Notes under the pieces: model-generated
Told to the model about the DNA's origin: nothing
The model's database searches: none
The model's input: only the letters and a program-made list of their open reading frames with translations
In this document: piece after piece, positions 21,201 through 26,842 of the stretch
How the letters are laid out: each line of letters starts with the position of its first letter
How positions within the stretch are numbered: the stretch's first letter is position 1
NCBI GenBank assembly: GCA_903835235.1
Contig: CAILMF010000036.1
Location: 62,001-126,000, forward strand
Source of the DNA: an uncultured Rhodospirillales bacterium
GTDB lineage: Bacteria > Pseudomonadota > Alphaproteobacteria > Acetobacterales > Acetobacteraceae
Direction of reading: 5' to 3'
DNA: 64,000 nt
Translations under genes and position numbers: made by a program

Positions 21201-22100
21201 CAGCACCGGGGTGCCGTCGTGCAGGAACTCGGTGACGTAGAAGTCGATGACCAGCGTGGGCACCTGGGTGCCGCCGGTGATGGTGCCGGGGAAGCTGCCG
21301 GTGACGGTGGTGGTGCCGTTGCTGTTGACGTGGATGTTGGCGGCGGTGGCGATGGTGAGGCCGTTGACCTCCAGGTGGGCGCCGGTCACCACCGTGCCGT
21401 CCGGCATGGTGTCGGTCAGCTTCACGTTGGTGAAGGGCTGGCCCGGGGCGAAGTCACCCTGCACCACCCATTCGCGCGGGTAGCTGGGGCCGGTGGCGGT
21501 TTCCTGCTCCGGGCCGATGTAGGTCTTGGTCAGCTCGGCGACGATGGGGTTGATGTCGAGGTTGACGGTGCTGCCCACCACCGGCGGATCGCAGCAGGGG
21601 TTGTCGAACGGGTCGGAGCCGTAGGCGAAGCCGGCGGTCGCGGAGACGCCCAGCAGGCTGTTGACGTCGGCCAGGTTGGAGACGCCGAGCTTCAGGTCGA
21701 TGTCGGCCGGGGTCTGGTCGGTGGTGAAGCTGCCGAAGGGCAGGCGCAGCACCAGCAGGGTCTGGCCGGGCGTGCCCGCGATCACCAGCGGCATGCCGCT
21801 CGCGTCATCCAGGAAGGGGTGGACCGCCTGGCCGGAGCTGTTGAACTCGATGGTCCAGCTTTCCAGCGGCGCGCCCAGGTAGGTCGCGGAGATGAAGCTG
21901 ACGCCGTCATTGACCGGGCTGTTGCCGGCGCCCGAGCCGTCGTGCCCGTTGGTTGGCAGGACAACGTTGATGTACGGCGCGTAGCCGACATTCGCGCCGC
22001 TGGCGGTGTTGTCGAAGCGCAGGGTCAGGTCGGCGGTATCGCCGATGAACACCTTGTCGGTGGCGCCATTGAGGAAGGTGACGGTCGGTTGCGCGGTCAT
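9297..22100 (-). CDS. Giant secreted repeat protein: DUF11-like, SdrD/Cna-B-like, RTX and FG-GAP
   Basis: About 4,267 residues, probably an extracellular adhesin or matrix protein. Residues 1-1710 are repeated DUF11/isopeptide-D2-like beta domains (for example ETVTYTITVTLPEG, DAGDIVTYTITLAN). Residues about 1713-3550 are 15 SdrD/Cna-B-like units (IGDxxWxDxNGNGxQDxGE...GVTVKLLD...YxFTxLxPGxYxVxF), plus a degenerate sixteenth. Next come glycine-rich and RTX-type GGxGxD repeats (about 3,567-3,970), then six FG-GAP-like units (DFNGDGKxDxLWQN...YxWQMNG) to the end. There is no N-terminal signal peptide. With the RTX segment this suggests type I secretion, but no ABC exporter, membrane-fusion or TolC-like gene is nearby. 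I chose the ATG at 22100 because AGAAGGA lies about 7 bases ahead; the ATG at 22106 is too close to it. Calcium binding by the DxNGNG and FG-GAP loops is expected. Confidence 0.95.
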   Translation of the reverse strand: MTAQPTVTFLNGATDKVFIGDTADLTLRFDNTASGANVGYAPYINVVLPTNGHDGSGAGNSPVNDGVSFISATYLGAPLESWTIEFNSSGQAVHPFLDDASGMPLVIAGTPGQTLLVLRLPFGSFTTDQTPADIDLKLGVSNLADVNSLLGVSATAGFAYGSDPFDNPCCDPPVVGSTVNLDINPIVAELTKTYIGPEQETATGPSYPREWVVQGDFAPGQPFTNVKLTDTMPDGTVVTGAHLEVNGLTIATAANIHVNSNGTTTVTGSFPGTITGGTQVPTLVIDFYVTEFLHDGTPVLGPTTGSFRQLDDNAKLDADWNPIDGRDANTHITIDPVGPENTITAKSIAVQKYVAMVSGDMDGNTVPDWQPHGVLEYVLDGQISNYFEANHLVMKDTLGDGQTFGAGFTPHVVIRQGGVTILDADLTAAEYTVAGKDSAGQTLIQFDISKVLADHGLSTALDGNGGSLGGASHATNYNQATVHITYHTSIDTKYTGPTPGDDYVDQGDPINNDVLYDGNVYTTQNPIEDDSHAGVTLPVSQVGKSIYAVNGDTAKGTTTFANPSLVQSGDLITYRLTLDLPLTSAHSVKLADYLPLPVLKVADSNADGSADTFHWDGLSGATPAAGHIAFGSTDTFHTNVPGVTPTLAIDSVSNSLTLNFGDVLNASYPTTHLDLLFTIAVTDAPFGDGLYLTNQVTSSETNSFNDVSQDNAIIQFLLGEPRLKITKGVIGSDNPTSALDSAVGPAGVSFSAPGSSGNRFTGTLNSNALDAQAVNANLSHADAGDTVSFAIILENKGQGWKGAFDTLVRDTLPAGFEIPAGGLNLHVTFGDGTSVPFHLVGSGLFDPAGGLMLDDASLIQGCMGTYNPTSAKNVVVITYDAHLVNSVQVPNAAIVNTATIVNYAAQEGGINRAPYDNLPDTDTASVSISPVIDKVVTATSLSATGTSQGSNSNADLAIGETVTYTITVTLPEGTSKSVWLDDLLPTGNGQIKAISATVTTVGANLHGNASLAVGQTATLSDTNADGVADKLHFDFGNVTNTTDNVTGDHKDQVVVTVVGVLTNAASNTAGDVLTNTATISAEDAANPANRLSYSDTADVDVVEPHLSLDKSVNVSTADAGDIVTYTITLANNQPGYNAPAFDVSIDDLLANLPPNAQFQHGTLAISAGSAAATIVTGNGATDTGIKVTAAQLDPGQHITLTFQAKVTDVAKVGADVPNTATSTASSLPGTDVNERTYTNSDDADFHIAAPTVTKVISATSYSDTGSSQYNAGNPDLKPGEVATYDITITLPEGDSPHLKVTDLLADILASGTASGQLQYVAGSAQVVSVGANLTVGSGPTITVSDSNANGTTDRLVVDFGTVHNQWDNVSNAKDQIVIRLQAKAVDVAANEPGDVLVNDVTVTTDNTSTSAHADADFVQPHLLVDKSTPFTSGDAGDVATYTITISHAADSHSNAYDVNLVDLLAPGLQMVAGSATTTAGTLSTAGGKVNLHLDQYNLGAGTITVTYQARLLDDVVNGQNITNTATLEYHSSSPVQDPTEGRELNGSDDATVHVALSDSVVKTITGTDNTYTTGTNVAFGETVTYSITATVGEGGQHLVVSDALPANLTYVSSKVLSIGASISGSSLAVGDAGTVSGSTISFDFGTIDNAGDNVVNVGDKVVVQVVAKVGAGASPADVLTNTATVSGTDGANPYGVNPNTPVPGGTSQQSVTVVAAAVGDKAFVDANGNGIQDSGEAGVGGVTVQLLDSTNAIVGTATTAPDGSYHFTNLVPGSYHEHFIAPAGWVITQPGQGTAATDSDPNPATGDGATFTLTNGQTDNTHDIGLYQPITIGDYAFVDANGDGLQTPGESPLPGVTVKLLDGANAVVATTTTNGSGAYSFTGLAPGQYHVQFVTPAGYTITPADQGGDLVDSDANVSTGITPTRTYVSGDVDNSIDAGFYIPASLGDRAWVDANGNGIQDGGEANLQGAVVRLFDAGNNLVGTATTDVNGAYSFTGLRPGTYHETFTAPSGYVITKAGAGTAATDNDSSGVGTASGSGPTINLVSGQNDITHDVGFYAPITIGDKVFNDADADGVQDIGETGISGATVKLLDGAGTVVATTTTDSNGLYHFTDLAPGDYKVQFVTPATYTASPADQGGNDTTDSDASGGLSPLHTYVSGDNDSTVDAGFYQAAAIGDRVWLDANGNGQQDIGENGISGVTVKLLDGSNAVLNTTTTDASGLYHFTGLVPGSYKVQFVTSGGLALTTKDSGADASDSDADTTSGVTGSYTLAGGQTDNTVDAGMYAPVSIGDRAFVDTNGNGLQDLGESGLANVTVKLLDGLGNVVSTTTTDSNGIYGFSGLKPATYQVQFVTPAGYTTTPADQGGDLVDSDANPTTGKAPAHTYVSGDADTSIDAGFYLPAALGDRAWVDANANGIQDSGEANLANVKVDLFDAANTLVGSVNTAADGSYAFTNLRPGTYHEVFTAPTGSTYVLTRTGAGTAGTDSDANGFTTATGAGPNISLASGQNDITHDAGFYQPVTIGDRVWTDTNGNGAQDLGETGIANVTVKLVDNLGNVVATQTTDGNGNYTFLNVVPGTYQVQFVPPAGYTFTTPDNAGDTVDSDANITTGLSPLKTYQTGDVDTSVDAGLWKPSSLGNFVFVDQNGNGVQDGADTPLGNIVVKLFDGAGHFITQTTTAPDGSYLFSNLAPGQYQEQFVKPAGYEFTQTGQGTAATDSDANPTTGYGQVITLTSGTNDLTHDAGLYQPVTIGDVAFEDMNGNGIQDVGDNGVAGVTVQLVNDTTNTVVATTTTAADGSYHFTQLPPGSYHEVFTNPSGYVFTPNGQGTPATDSDANPATGVAPGFSILSGQTDNTHDVGLYKPVSIGDYTWVDVNGNGQQDSGEPALAGVTVKLLDGANHLLATTTTDALGAYSFTGLAPGAYQVQFVAPSGYLVTPPDRGADVSDSDANVATGKAPVHTYVSGDHDGTIDSGFYKPATIGDYVFIDDNGNGVQDAGDTALGGVTVKLYDSTNTLVGTTTTAPDGSYHFSGLLPGDYHEQFVTPANYVLTQTGQGTAATDSDANPGTGFGPTITVISDQTDNTHDAGMYIPVKIGDYAFEDYNGNGIQDAGDQPLAGMTVKLYNNVTGALVATAITAPDGSYLFTVPPGSYFESFNAPLGFELTKSGQGTPATDSDSSGFQQTTGTGPVFVMHSGGTDLTHDVGAFRPVTIGDRVFEDQNGDGKQDAGDTNLAGVTVKLLDASNTVLTTTTTDSNGLYSFGNLPPGQYHVQVVPPAGFFFTTPDQGNDAQDSDANTGTGITPTKTYVSGDNDSTVDAGLWRPVTIGDRAWVDTDGDGQQDLGEVGLAGVTVTLVNEGTGATYTATTDAAGQYLFTGLPPGTYHEVFGKPVGYEFTLQNQGAPATDSDANQATGIGPSFAIKSGVTDLTHDAGLYIPGHVKGTAFEAMPPGICADKLPGAVFAGVTVNLVNAAGTVVGTTTTDAQGNYQIDGVAPGTYKVQFVSPTGLVLIPQHSGWLHDGSDAKPATGLTDSFVVLSGQTISEVDGGFNHVTGTIADAPVMSLPGGSYTFSTPVHVEFQGGANVNLNAAGSYIVGGNGGLTANANAGGSILIGGTGYSSLNGGPNGGSIMMGGQGGANIEGTSGNDIIIGGCGAISAQGLGANSAQGLGSGAGFLANLGGDLMIGGKGGDNLEFNHSNGTIYGGAGNDYLHAGANGVLMAGGTNDGTITYSAGQFSNLVVGDTVNGTGANTIIIYQAGDGVQKIENFNPASGDRIEVWGFAGPTAIGTVNGMGVIYFGPNQALVLNGWQPGNGPITGINYHAESSVAPGAIDHISPLVPVVLGSTVTTFYGAQGDDIVVGSDSATTFMGKGGNDFMVGGAAADVFYGNDGTGNTLKGNGGDDTFYGVTGSDSMDGGAGTDKVIYSFTHGSASWTHLANGDWEIIKPVGVDLLHDVEKVQFSDGVLTLATNSFVASLANDPDFNGDGKGDLLFHNDDGTLYQWQMNGTVVAAQGVSGWASTDWHIVGTADFNGDAGADILWQNTSGAYYLWQMNGTAHVGGGDIANPGGTWQINSIADFNGDHKADILWRNADGALYSWEMNGTSLLAGHDFGTISMDWQVRTTGDFNGDGKSDLLWQNSNTGDVYVWQMNGGAILAQGSVGNASGDWQIIGTGDFNADAKADILWQNTGTGELYEWQMNGFGITAQGSLGNPGSAWRVNEIEDLNGDRKADLVLTDNAGDVWAMMVEGLHVTSSASLGNAGSGWHLV
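11450..16965 (-). repeat. Tandem array of about 16 SdrD/Cna-B-like coding repeats (about 330-350 bp each)
   Basis: Each unit encodes about 110-118 residues opening with (I/L)GDxxWVDxNGNGxQDxGE and ending TDNTHDxGLY or DxSxDAGFY. Two subtypes mix: one carries GTAATDSDANP...THDxGxY, the other DQGGDxxDSDAN...SGDxDxSxDAGF. Unit 16 (PGHVKGTAFEAMPPG...) has lost the DxNGNG loop and probably caps the array. High DNA similarity makes this a site for recombination and for assembly collapse. Confidence 0.9.
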
Positions 22101-22106
22101 GGCCAT

Positions 22107-22550
22107 GTCCTTCTCGTGCTCGCCTTTTTGGCTGATTGGAGCCTGAGCGAGATGTGTCTAAAAAATCTGCTAACGGGAGTAGGTATCAATACGAGGGTCA
22201 TCGCAACAGTTTTTTAGACACTTAAGGAAGAAAAATGAGACAACCGGCGCAATTGTTTAAAATTTGGAACTGTTCGTCGCGCCGAAAAACCCTGGCGAGT
22301 CGCCGATCCCGGCGGGTTCGTTACGCAGTGCGGGGTTCCTGACGCGGCCGGTCGCCGGGGTCGGCGCCGGGCCCAGGGGCCGCTCCAGGGACGGCCCAGG
22401 CGGCGGCACAGCGGCGCCCAGGGGATCCGCCTGGCCCGGGCCTGCCACGGTTGGGCAAGGCGCCGGCTTGACGCCCATGGCACTTGCCGGTTGCCTGCCG
22501 GCTTGCCCAACCGGCCCCCGATGGCCGGCCGGCGCCGAGGAGACGACCGA
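22107..22550. promoter_or_regulatory. AT-rich divergent intergenic region with 12-bp inverted repeat
   Basis: A 444-bp gap between the giant gene (leftward) and the ThDP operon (rightward). Bases 22120-22270 are markedly AT-richer than anything around. They contain GTGTCTAAAAAA (22154-22165) and its reverse complement TTTTTTAGACAC (22210-22221), 44 bp apart, then a TTTAAAATTTGG stretch. This is the likely promoter/operator zone of the giant gene. Bases 22280-22550 are GC-rich and I see no gene in them. Confidence 0.5.
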
Positions 22551-24278
22551 ATGCCCGACACCGCCGCCACCCGCACAGGAGGCAACGCCACCGTGGCGCT
22601 GCGCCTGGCCGAGGCCTTTGCCCGCCATGGCGTGACCCTGACCTTCGGCCAGAGCCTGCCCAGCGCCTTCCACCTGGCCGCGCCGCATGTCGGGATCGAC
22701 CAGAAGGTCTACCGGCAGGAGAATGCCGGCGGCGCGATGGCGGATGGCTATGCCCGGATCAGCCGCAAGGTCGGCGTGGTCACCGCGCAGAACGGCCCGG
22801 CCGCCACCCTGCTGGTGGCCCCGCTGGCGGAAGCGCTGAAGGCCAGCGTGCCCGTCCTGGCCCTGGTGCAGGAGGTGACGCGCGACGCCACCGACCGCAA
22901 CGCCTTCCAGGAACTGGACCACTTCGGCCTGTTCGCCCCGGTGGCGAAGTGGGTGAAGCGGGTGGACCGCGCCGACCGGCTGGAGGACTATGTCGACATG
23001 GCCTTCACCGCCGCGTGCAGCGGCCGGCCCGGCCCGGCGGTGCTGCTGGTGCCGGCGGACCTGCTGCTGGACCAGGCGCTGCCCACCGGCCCGCGCATGG
23101 CGCAGCTGGGCATGGTGCCGCTGGACCGCACGCTGGCGGACCCGTCTCGAATTGCAGAGGCCGCGAAGCTGCTGGCCGGCGCCAAGCGCCCGCTGGTCAT
23201 CGCCGGCGGCGGCATCCACCTCTCGGATGCCAGCGCCGAGCTGGCCGCACTGCAACAGGCGGCGCACCTGCCGGTGGGCACCACCGTCATGGGCAAGGGC
23301 AGCGTCGATGAGACGCACCCGCTCTCGCTCGGCGTGGTCGGCTACGTCATGGGGCCGGGGGCGCGGACCGAACACCTGCGCGACATGGTGCAGCAGGCCG
23401 ACGTGATCCTGCTCATCGGCAGCCGCACCAACCAGAACGGCACCGACAGCTGGAAGCTCTACCCGCGCGACGCGACGTTCATCCACCTGGATGCGGACCC
23501 GATGGAGATTGGCCGCAACTACGAAGCGCTGCGCCTGCTGGGCGACGCCAAGCTGACCCTGGCGGCGCTGAAGGACGCGGTGCTGGCGGAGGGAGTCGCC
23601 GCCCGCGCCGCTGCGCGCCCGGGCGTGGAGGCCGCCATCGCCAAGGCGCATGCCGAGCACGCGAAGACCACCGCCGCCATCACCACGCGCAACAGCAGCC
23701 CGGTGCGGCCTGAGCGCCTGATGGCGGAGCTGAACAAGCTGCTCCGCCCCACCGACATCGTGGTGGCGGATGCCAGCTATTCCAGCATCTGGATCGCCAA
23801 TGGCCTGACCGCGCGCCTGGGCCAGCGCTTCCTGACGCCACGCGGCATCGCCGGCCTGGGCTGGGGCCTGCCGATGGCCATCGGCGCGCAGATCGCCGCG
23901 CCCGAGAGCCGCGTGTGGTGCCTCTGCGGCGATGGCGGCTTCGGCCATTCATGGGCGGAGCTGGAGACGCTGCGCCGGCTGCAACTGCCCATCGTCACCA
24001 TGGTGCTGAACAACGGCATCCTGGGCTACCAGAAGCACGCCGAGGAAGTGAAGTTCGGCGAGCACACCAAGGCGGTGTTCTTCGCCGAAACCGACCACGC
24101 CATGATCGCCCGCGGCTGCGGCGTGGAAGGCTGGAGCCTGCGCAGCGGCGACGAGATCAGCGCCACGCTGGAAAAGGCCGCGGCCCTGAAAGCCCCGGTT
24201 TTGCTGGATGTGCTGACCGACCCGGCCGCGCATCCGCCCATTTCGGTCTTCGCCGGCCACTACCCGGAGCCGTTCTGA
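22551..24278 (+). CDS. ThDP-dependent enzyme, acetolactate synthase-like (1 of 3)
   Basis: A 575-residue three-domain ThDP enzyme that makes or breaks C-C bonds next to a keto group. The N-terminal PYR domain has the catalytic Glu at residue 57 (YRQENAGGAMADGYAR). The central domain spans about 195-340. The C-terminal PP domain has GDG (460-462) and NNGILGY for the ThDP diphosphate and Mg. GAGGAG lies about 8 bases before the chosen ATG; the frame opens 60 bases earlier without a site. It overlaps the downstream dehydrogenase by one base. True acetolactate synthase for amino-acid synthesis is unlikely, since no small subunit or ilv genes are present. A decarboxylase or carboligase in a catabolic pathway fits better. 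Confidence 0.9.
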   Translation: MPDTAATRTGGNATVALRLAEAFARHGVTLTFGQSLPSAFHLAAPHVGIDQKVYRQENAGGAMADGYARISRKVGVVTAQNGPAATLLVAPLAEALKASVPVLALVQEVTRDATDRNAFQELDHFGLFAPVAKWVKRVDRADRLEDYVDMAFTAACSGRPGPAVLLVPADLLLDQALPTGPRMAQLGMVPLDRTLADPSRIAEAAKLLAGAKRPLVIAGGGIHLSDASAELAALQQAAHLPVGTTVMGKGSVDETHPLSLGVVGYVMGPGARTEHLRDMVQQADVILLIGSRTNQNGTDSWKLYPRDATFIHLDADPMEIGRNYEALRLLGDAKLTLAALKDAVLAEGVAARAAARPGVEAAIAKAHAEHAKTTAAITTRNSSPVRPERLMAELNKLLRPTDIVVADASYSSIWIANGLTARLGQRFLTPRGIAGLGWGLPMAIGAQIAAPESRVWCLCGDGGFGHSWAELETLRRLQLPIVTMVLNNGILGYQKHAEEVKFGEHTKAVFFAETDHAMIARGCGVEGWSLRSGDEISATLEKAAALKAPVLLDVLTDPAAHPPISVFAGHYPEPF

Positions 24279-25309
24279 TGCTCTCGCTGCGCAAGACCAC
24301 CGCGGGCTTCGGCCTTTCGCTGGATGACGTGGCCGACGCCTTCCCACCTGGCCCCGGCGAGGTGGTGGTGCAGGTGGAAGCCGCGGGCATCTGCGGCAGC
24401 GATGTGCACGCCTATGAATGGTCCGGCGGCTACGAGTTCATGGTGCCGCACCTGCCGCTGGTGATGGGCCATGAATTCGCTGGTCGCATCCTGAAGAACG
24501 GCACCGGCAGCCCGTTCCAGCCAGGTCAGCGCGTGGCGGTGATTCCCTTCGTCGCCTGTGGCCGCTGCGCCAACTGCCTCAGCGACAACGCCCGCAACTG
24601 CCTGAACCGCGAGGGCATTGGCCTTACCCGCAATGGCGGCTTCGCCCCCACCGTCCGCGTGCCCACGCGCTGCTGCGTGCCGGTGCCGGACGCTGTGGAT
24701 GCGGAGCTGGCGGCACTGGCGGAACCGCTCGGCGTTGGCTTGCAGGCGGTGCTGACCACGGAGGTCGGCGTGGGCGACACGGTGCTGGTGCTCGGCCCCG
24801 GCACCATTGGCCAGGCCATCGCCCTGGCCGCCCGCGCCGCCGGCGCCACCCGCGTTTTGGTCAGCGGCCGGGCCGATGCGCCGCGCTTCGACGTGCTGCG
24901 CGCGCTGGGCTTCCACGACCTGATCGACGTGGCCGAGGCGCCGCTGGCCGAGCGGGTGAGGGCGCTGACCGGCGGCCGCGCCGTGGATGTGGTGCTGGAA
25001 GCCACCGGCGTGCCCGCCAGCATCAACGAAGGGCTCACCGTGCTGAAGAAGGGCGGCGTCTTCGGCGTGGTCGGCATCCACGCCGGCGCGCTGACCCTGC
25101 CACTCACCGAGTTCGTCCGCATGCGCTGGCAACTCCGCGCCAGCCATGGCGCGGAACGGCAGACCTGGGACAAGGTGATGGCCATGCTCGCCGCACAGCC
25201 GGAAAGCTTCCGCCCGATGATCACCCATCGGCTGCCGCTGTCCCGCGGCATCGAGGGTTTCGAACTCGCGCGGCAACGCGCCGCCAGCAAGGTGATGTTG
25301 ACGCCATGA
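24278..25309 (+). CDS. Zinc-dependent alcohol dehydrogenase (MDR family)
   Basis: A 343-residue NAD(P)-dependent polyol/alcohol dehydrogenase of the sorbitol/threonine dehydrogenase branch. Catalytic zinc ligands are C39 (GICGSDVH) and H65-E66 (GHEFAG). The structural zinc uses C94, C97, C100 and C108. The Rossmann stretch is VLVLGPGTIGQAIA. The ATG overlaps the ThDP gene stop by one base, and the stop overlaps the next ATG by four, so it sits in a tight operon. It probably oxidises a hydroxy compound to the ketone handled by the ThDP enzyme, or reduces that enzyme's product. Direction and substrate are unknown. Confidence 0.92.
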   Translation: MLSLRKTTAGFGLSLDDVADAFPPGPGEVVVQVEAAGICGSDVHAYEWSGGYEFMVPHLPLVMGHEFAGRILKNGTGSPFQPGQRVAVIPFVACGRCANCLSDNARNCLNREGIGLTRNGGFAPTVRVPTRCCVPVPDAVDAELAALAEPLGVGLQAVLTTEVGVGDTVLVLGPGTIGQAIALAARAAGATRVLVSGRADAPRFDVLRALGFHDLIDVAEAPLAERVRALTGGRAVDVVLEATGVPASINEGLTVLKKGGVFGVVGIHAGALTLPLTEFVRMRWQLRASHGAERQTWDKVMAMLAAQPESFRPMITHRLPLSRGIEGFELARQRAASKVMLTP

Positions 25310-26061
25310 ACAGCGACCGTGTTGCTCTCATCACCGGCGCCGCCCGCGGCATCGGCGCCGGCGTGGCCAGGCGCCTGGCGGAGGCCGGCCACCCCGTGGT
25401 GCTGGCCGACGTGATCGAGGGCGTGGAGGACACCGCCGAGGCGCTGCGCCGCGACGGGCTGGAGGCCCGCGCGATCCGGCTGGATGTCTCGGACGAAGCC
25501 CAGGTGGGCAACCTGCCGCAGATGCTCAGGGATTGGTGGTACAAGCTCGGCGTGGTCGTCAACAATGCGGGCATCTCGCCCAAGCTGAACGGCCGCCCGC
25601 GCAAGATCGCCGACATGCCCGTGGCGGAATGGCGGAAGGTGCTGGAGGTCAACCTGACCGGCGCCTTCCTGGTCTCCCAGGCCTGCATGGTACCGCTGAA
25701 GGCGCGTAAATGGGGCCGGATCATCAACATGACCAGCCAGGCCGCCCGCGCCAAAAGCCAGATCGCCGGCGCCCACTACGCCGCCAGCAAGACCGGGCTG
25801 ATGGGCTTCACCCGCTCGCTGGCGGTCGAACTCGGCCCTGACGGCATCACCTGCAACGCCATCGCGCCGGGCCGGATCGACACGCCGATGGCGCAGGGCG
25901 CGACCGATGCGGTCAACGCCGCCTTCATCGCGCAGGTGCCGATGGGCCGTGTCGGCACGCCGCTGGACGTGGCGGAGGTTGTGGCCTTCCTGGCCAGCGA
26001 TGCCGCGGGCTATGTCACCGGCGCGACCATCGATGTCGGCGGCGGCAGCTTCATGCCCTGA
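25306..26061 (+). CDS. Short-chain dehydrogenase/reductase (SDR), first of pair
   Basis: A 251-residue classical SDR. The cofactor motif is TGAARGIG (residues 10-17), then NNAG (86-89), with catalytic S144, Y158 and K162 (YAASK). The C-terminal YVTGATIDVGGG is typical of 3-oxoacyl reductase-like members. D35 after the second beta strand (VLADV) suggests NAD preference. The start overlaps the alcohol dehydrogenase stop (ATGA). A 40-bp gap precedes the second SDR. The substrate cannot be assigned. Confidence 0.93.
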   Translation: MNSDRVALITGAARGIGAGVARRLAEAGHPVVLADVIEGVEDTAEALRRDGLEARAIRLDVSDEAQVGNLPQMLRDWWYKLGVVVNNAGISPKLNGRPRKIADMPVAEWRKVLEVNLTGAFLVSQACMVPLKARKWGRIINMTSQAARAKSQIAGAHYAASKTGLMGFTRSLAVELGPDGITCNAIAPGRIDTPMAQGATDAVNAAFIAQVPMGRVGTPLDVAEVVAFLASDAAGYVTGATIDVGGGSFMP

Positions 26062-26101
26062 GCGGCCCGAACAACCGCCGCCAACAAGCAAGGAATCGAC
26101 C

Positions 26102-26842
26102 ATGAACAGCTACGACCTCAAGGGCCGCGTCGCGGTCATCACCGGCGGCGCCCGCGGCATTGGCCTGGCGGTGGCGGAACGCTGCGTCGCCGGCGGTGCC
26201 AAGGTCGCCATCTGGGACGTGGACCTGGCGGAAGCCCAGGCGCAGGCCAAGCGGCTCGGCGGTTTCGCCGCCAAGGTGGACGTGACCAGCGAGGCCGACA
26301 TCAACGCCGCGCTGGCGGGCACTGAAGCCGCCCTCGGCCCGGTGGACCTGCTGGTGGCCAATGCCGGCATCACCGGCCCGAATGCGCTGGTGGAGAACTA
26401 CCCGGTGGATGCCTGGCGCCAGGTCATCGACATCGACCTCAACGGCGTCTTCCTGTGCGACCGCGCGGTCATCCCGGGCATGCGGGCGCGCAATTATGGC
26501 CGCATCGTCAACATCGCCAGCGTGGCGGGCAAGGAAGGCAACCCCAACGCCGCCGCCTACAGCGCCGCCAAGGCCGGCGTCATCGGTCTGACGAAATCGC
26601 TGGGCAAGGAGTTGGCGCAGACCGGCATCCGGGTGAACTGCGTGACGCCCGCCGCCGCCAAGACCGACATCTTCAAGCAGATGACGGAAGCGCAGATCGC
26701 CTACATGCTCTCCAAGATCCCGATGAACCGCTTTGTCCAGGTCGAGGAGATCGCCAACCTGGTCTGCTGGCTGCTGACCGAGGAGTGCAGCTTCTCCACC
26801 GGCGCGGTGTTCGACGTGACGGGCGGGCGCAGCACCTATTGA
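26102..26842 (+). CDS. Short-chain dehydrogenase/reductase (SDR), second of pair
   Basis: A 246-residue classical SDR with TGGARGIG (residues 14-21), NAG (87-89), S140, Y153 and K157 (YSAAK), and a family-typical C-terminus SFSTGAVFDVTGG. D39 and D41 after the second strand (IWDVD) point to NAD(H). It is clearly different from the SDR just upstream, so the two likely act on different intermediates. The ATG at 26102 follows AAGGAATCGACC. The stop overlaps the TTG of the membrane protein gene, making it the fourth of five coupled genes. Confidence 0.93.
   Translation: MNSYDLKGRVAVITGGARGIGLAVAERCVAGGAKVAIWDVDLAEAQAQAKRLGGFAAKVDVTSEADINAALAGTEAALGPVDLLVANAGITGPNALVENYPVDAWRQVIDIDLNGVFLCDRAVIPGMRARNYGRIVNIASVAGKEGNPNAAAYSAAKAGVIGLTKSLGKELAQTGIRVNCVTPAAAKTDIFKQMTEAQIAYMLSKIPMNRFVQVEEIANLVCWLLTEECSFSTGAVFDVTGGRSTY

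Noticed and set aside
9285-22217. A 4,310-codon open frame on the + strand, fully antisense to the giant gene
   Set aside because: Its translation is Val/Gly/Ala/His-rich with no domain. The minus strand encodes clear SdrD, RTX and FG-GAP repeats. The antisense frame stays open because the third positions are nearly always G or C and the coding repeats are regular.
22264-22635. A possible small gene before the ThDP operon
   Set aside because: It has no ribosome site, its translation is Gly/Pro/Arg-rich, and it overlaps the well-supported start at 22551 in another frame.
22551-24278. Biosynthetic acetolactate synthase (ilvB)
   Set aside because: No small subunit or other branched-chain biosynthesis gene is nearby; the gene is coupled to dehydrogenases and a channel.
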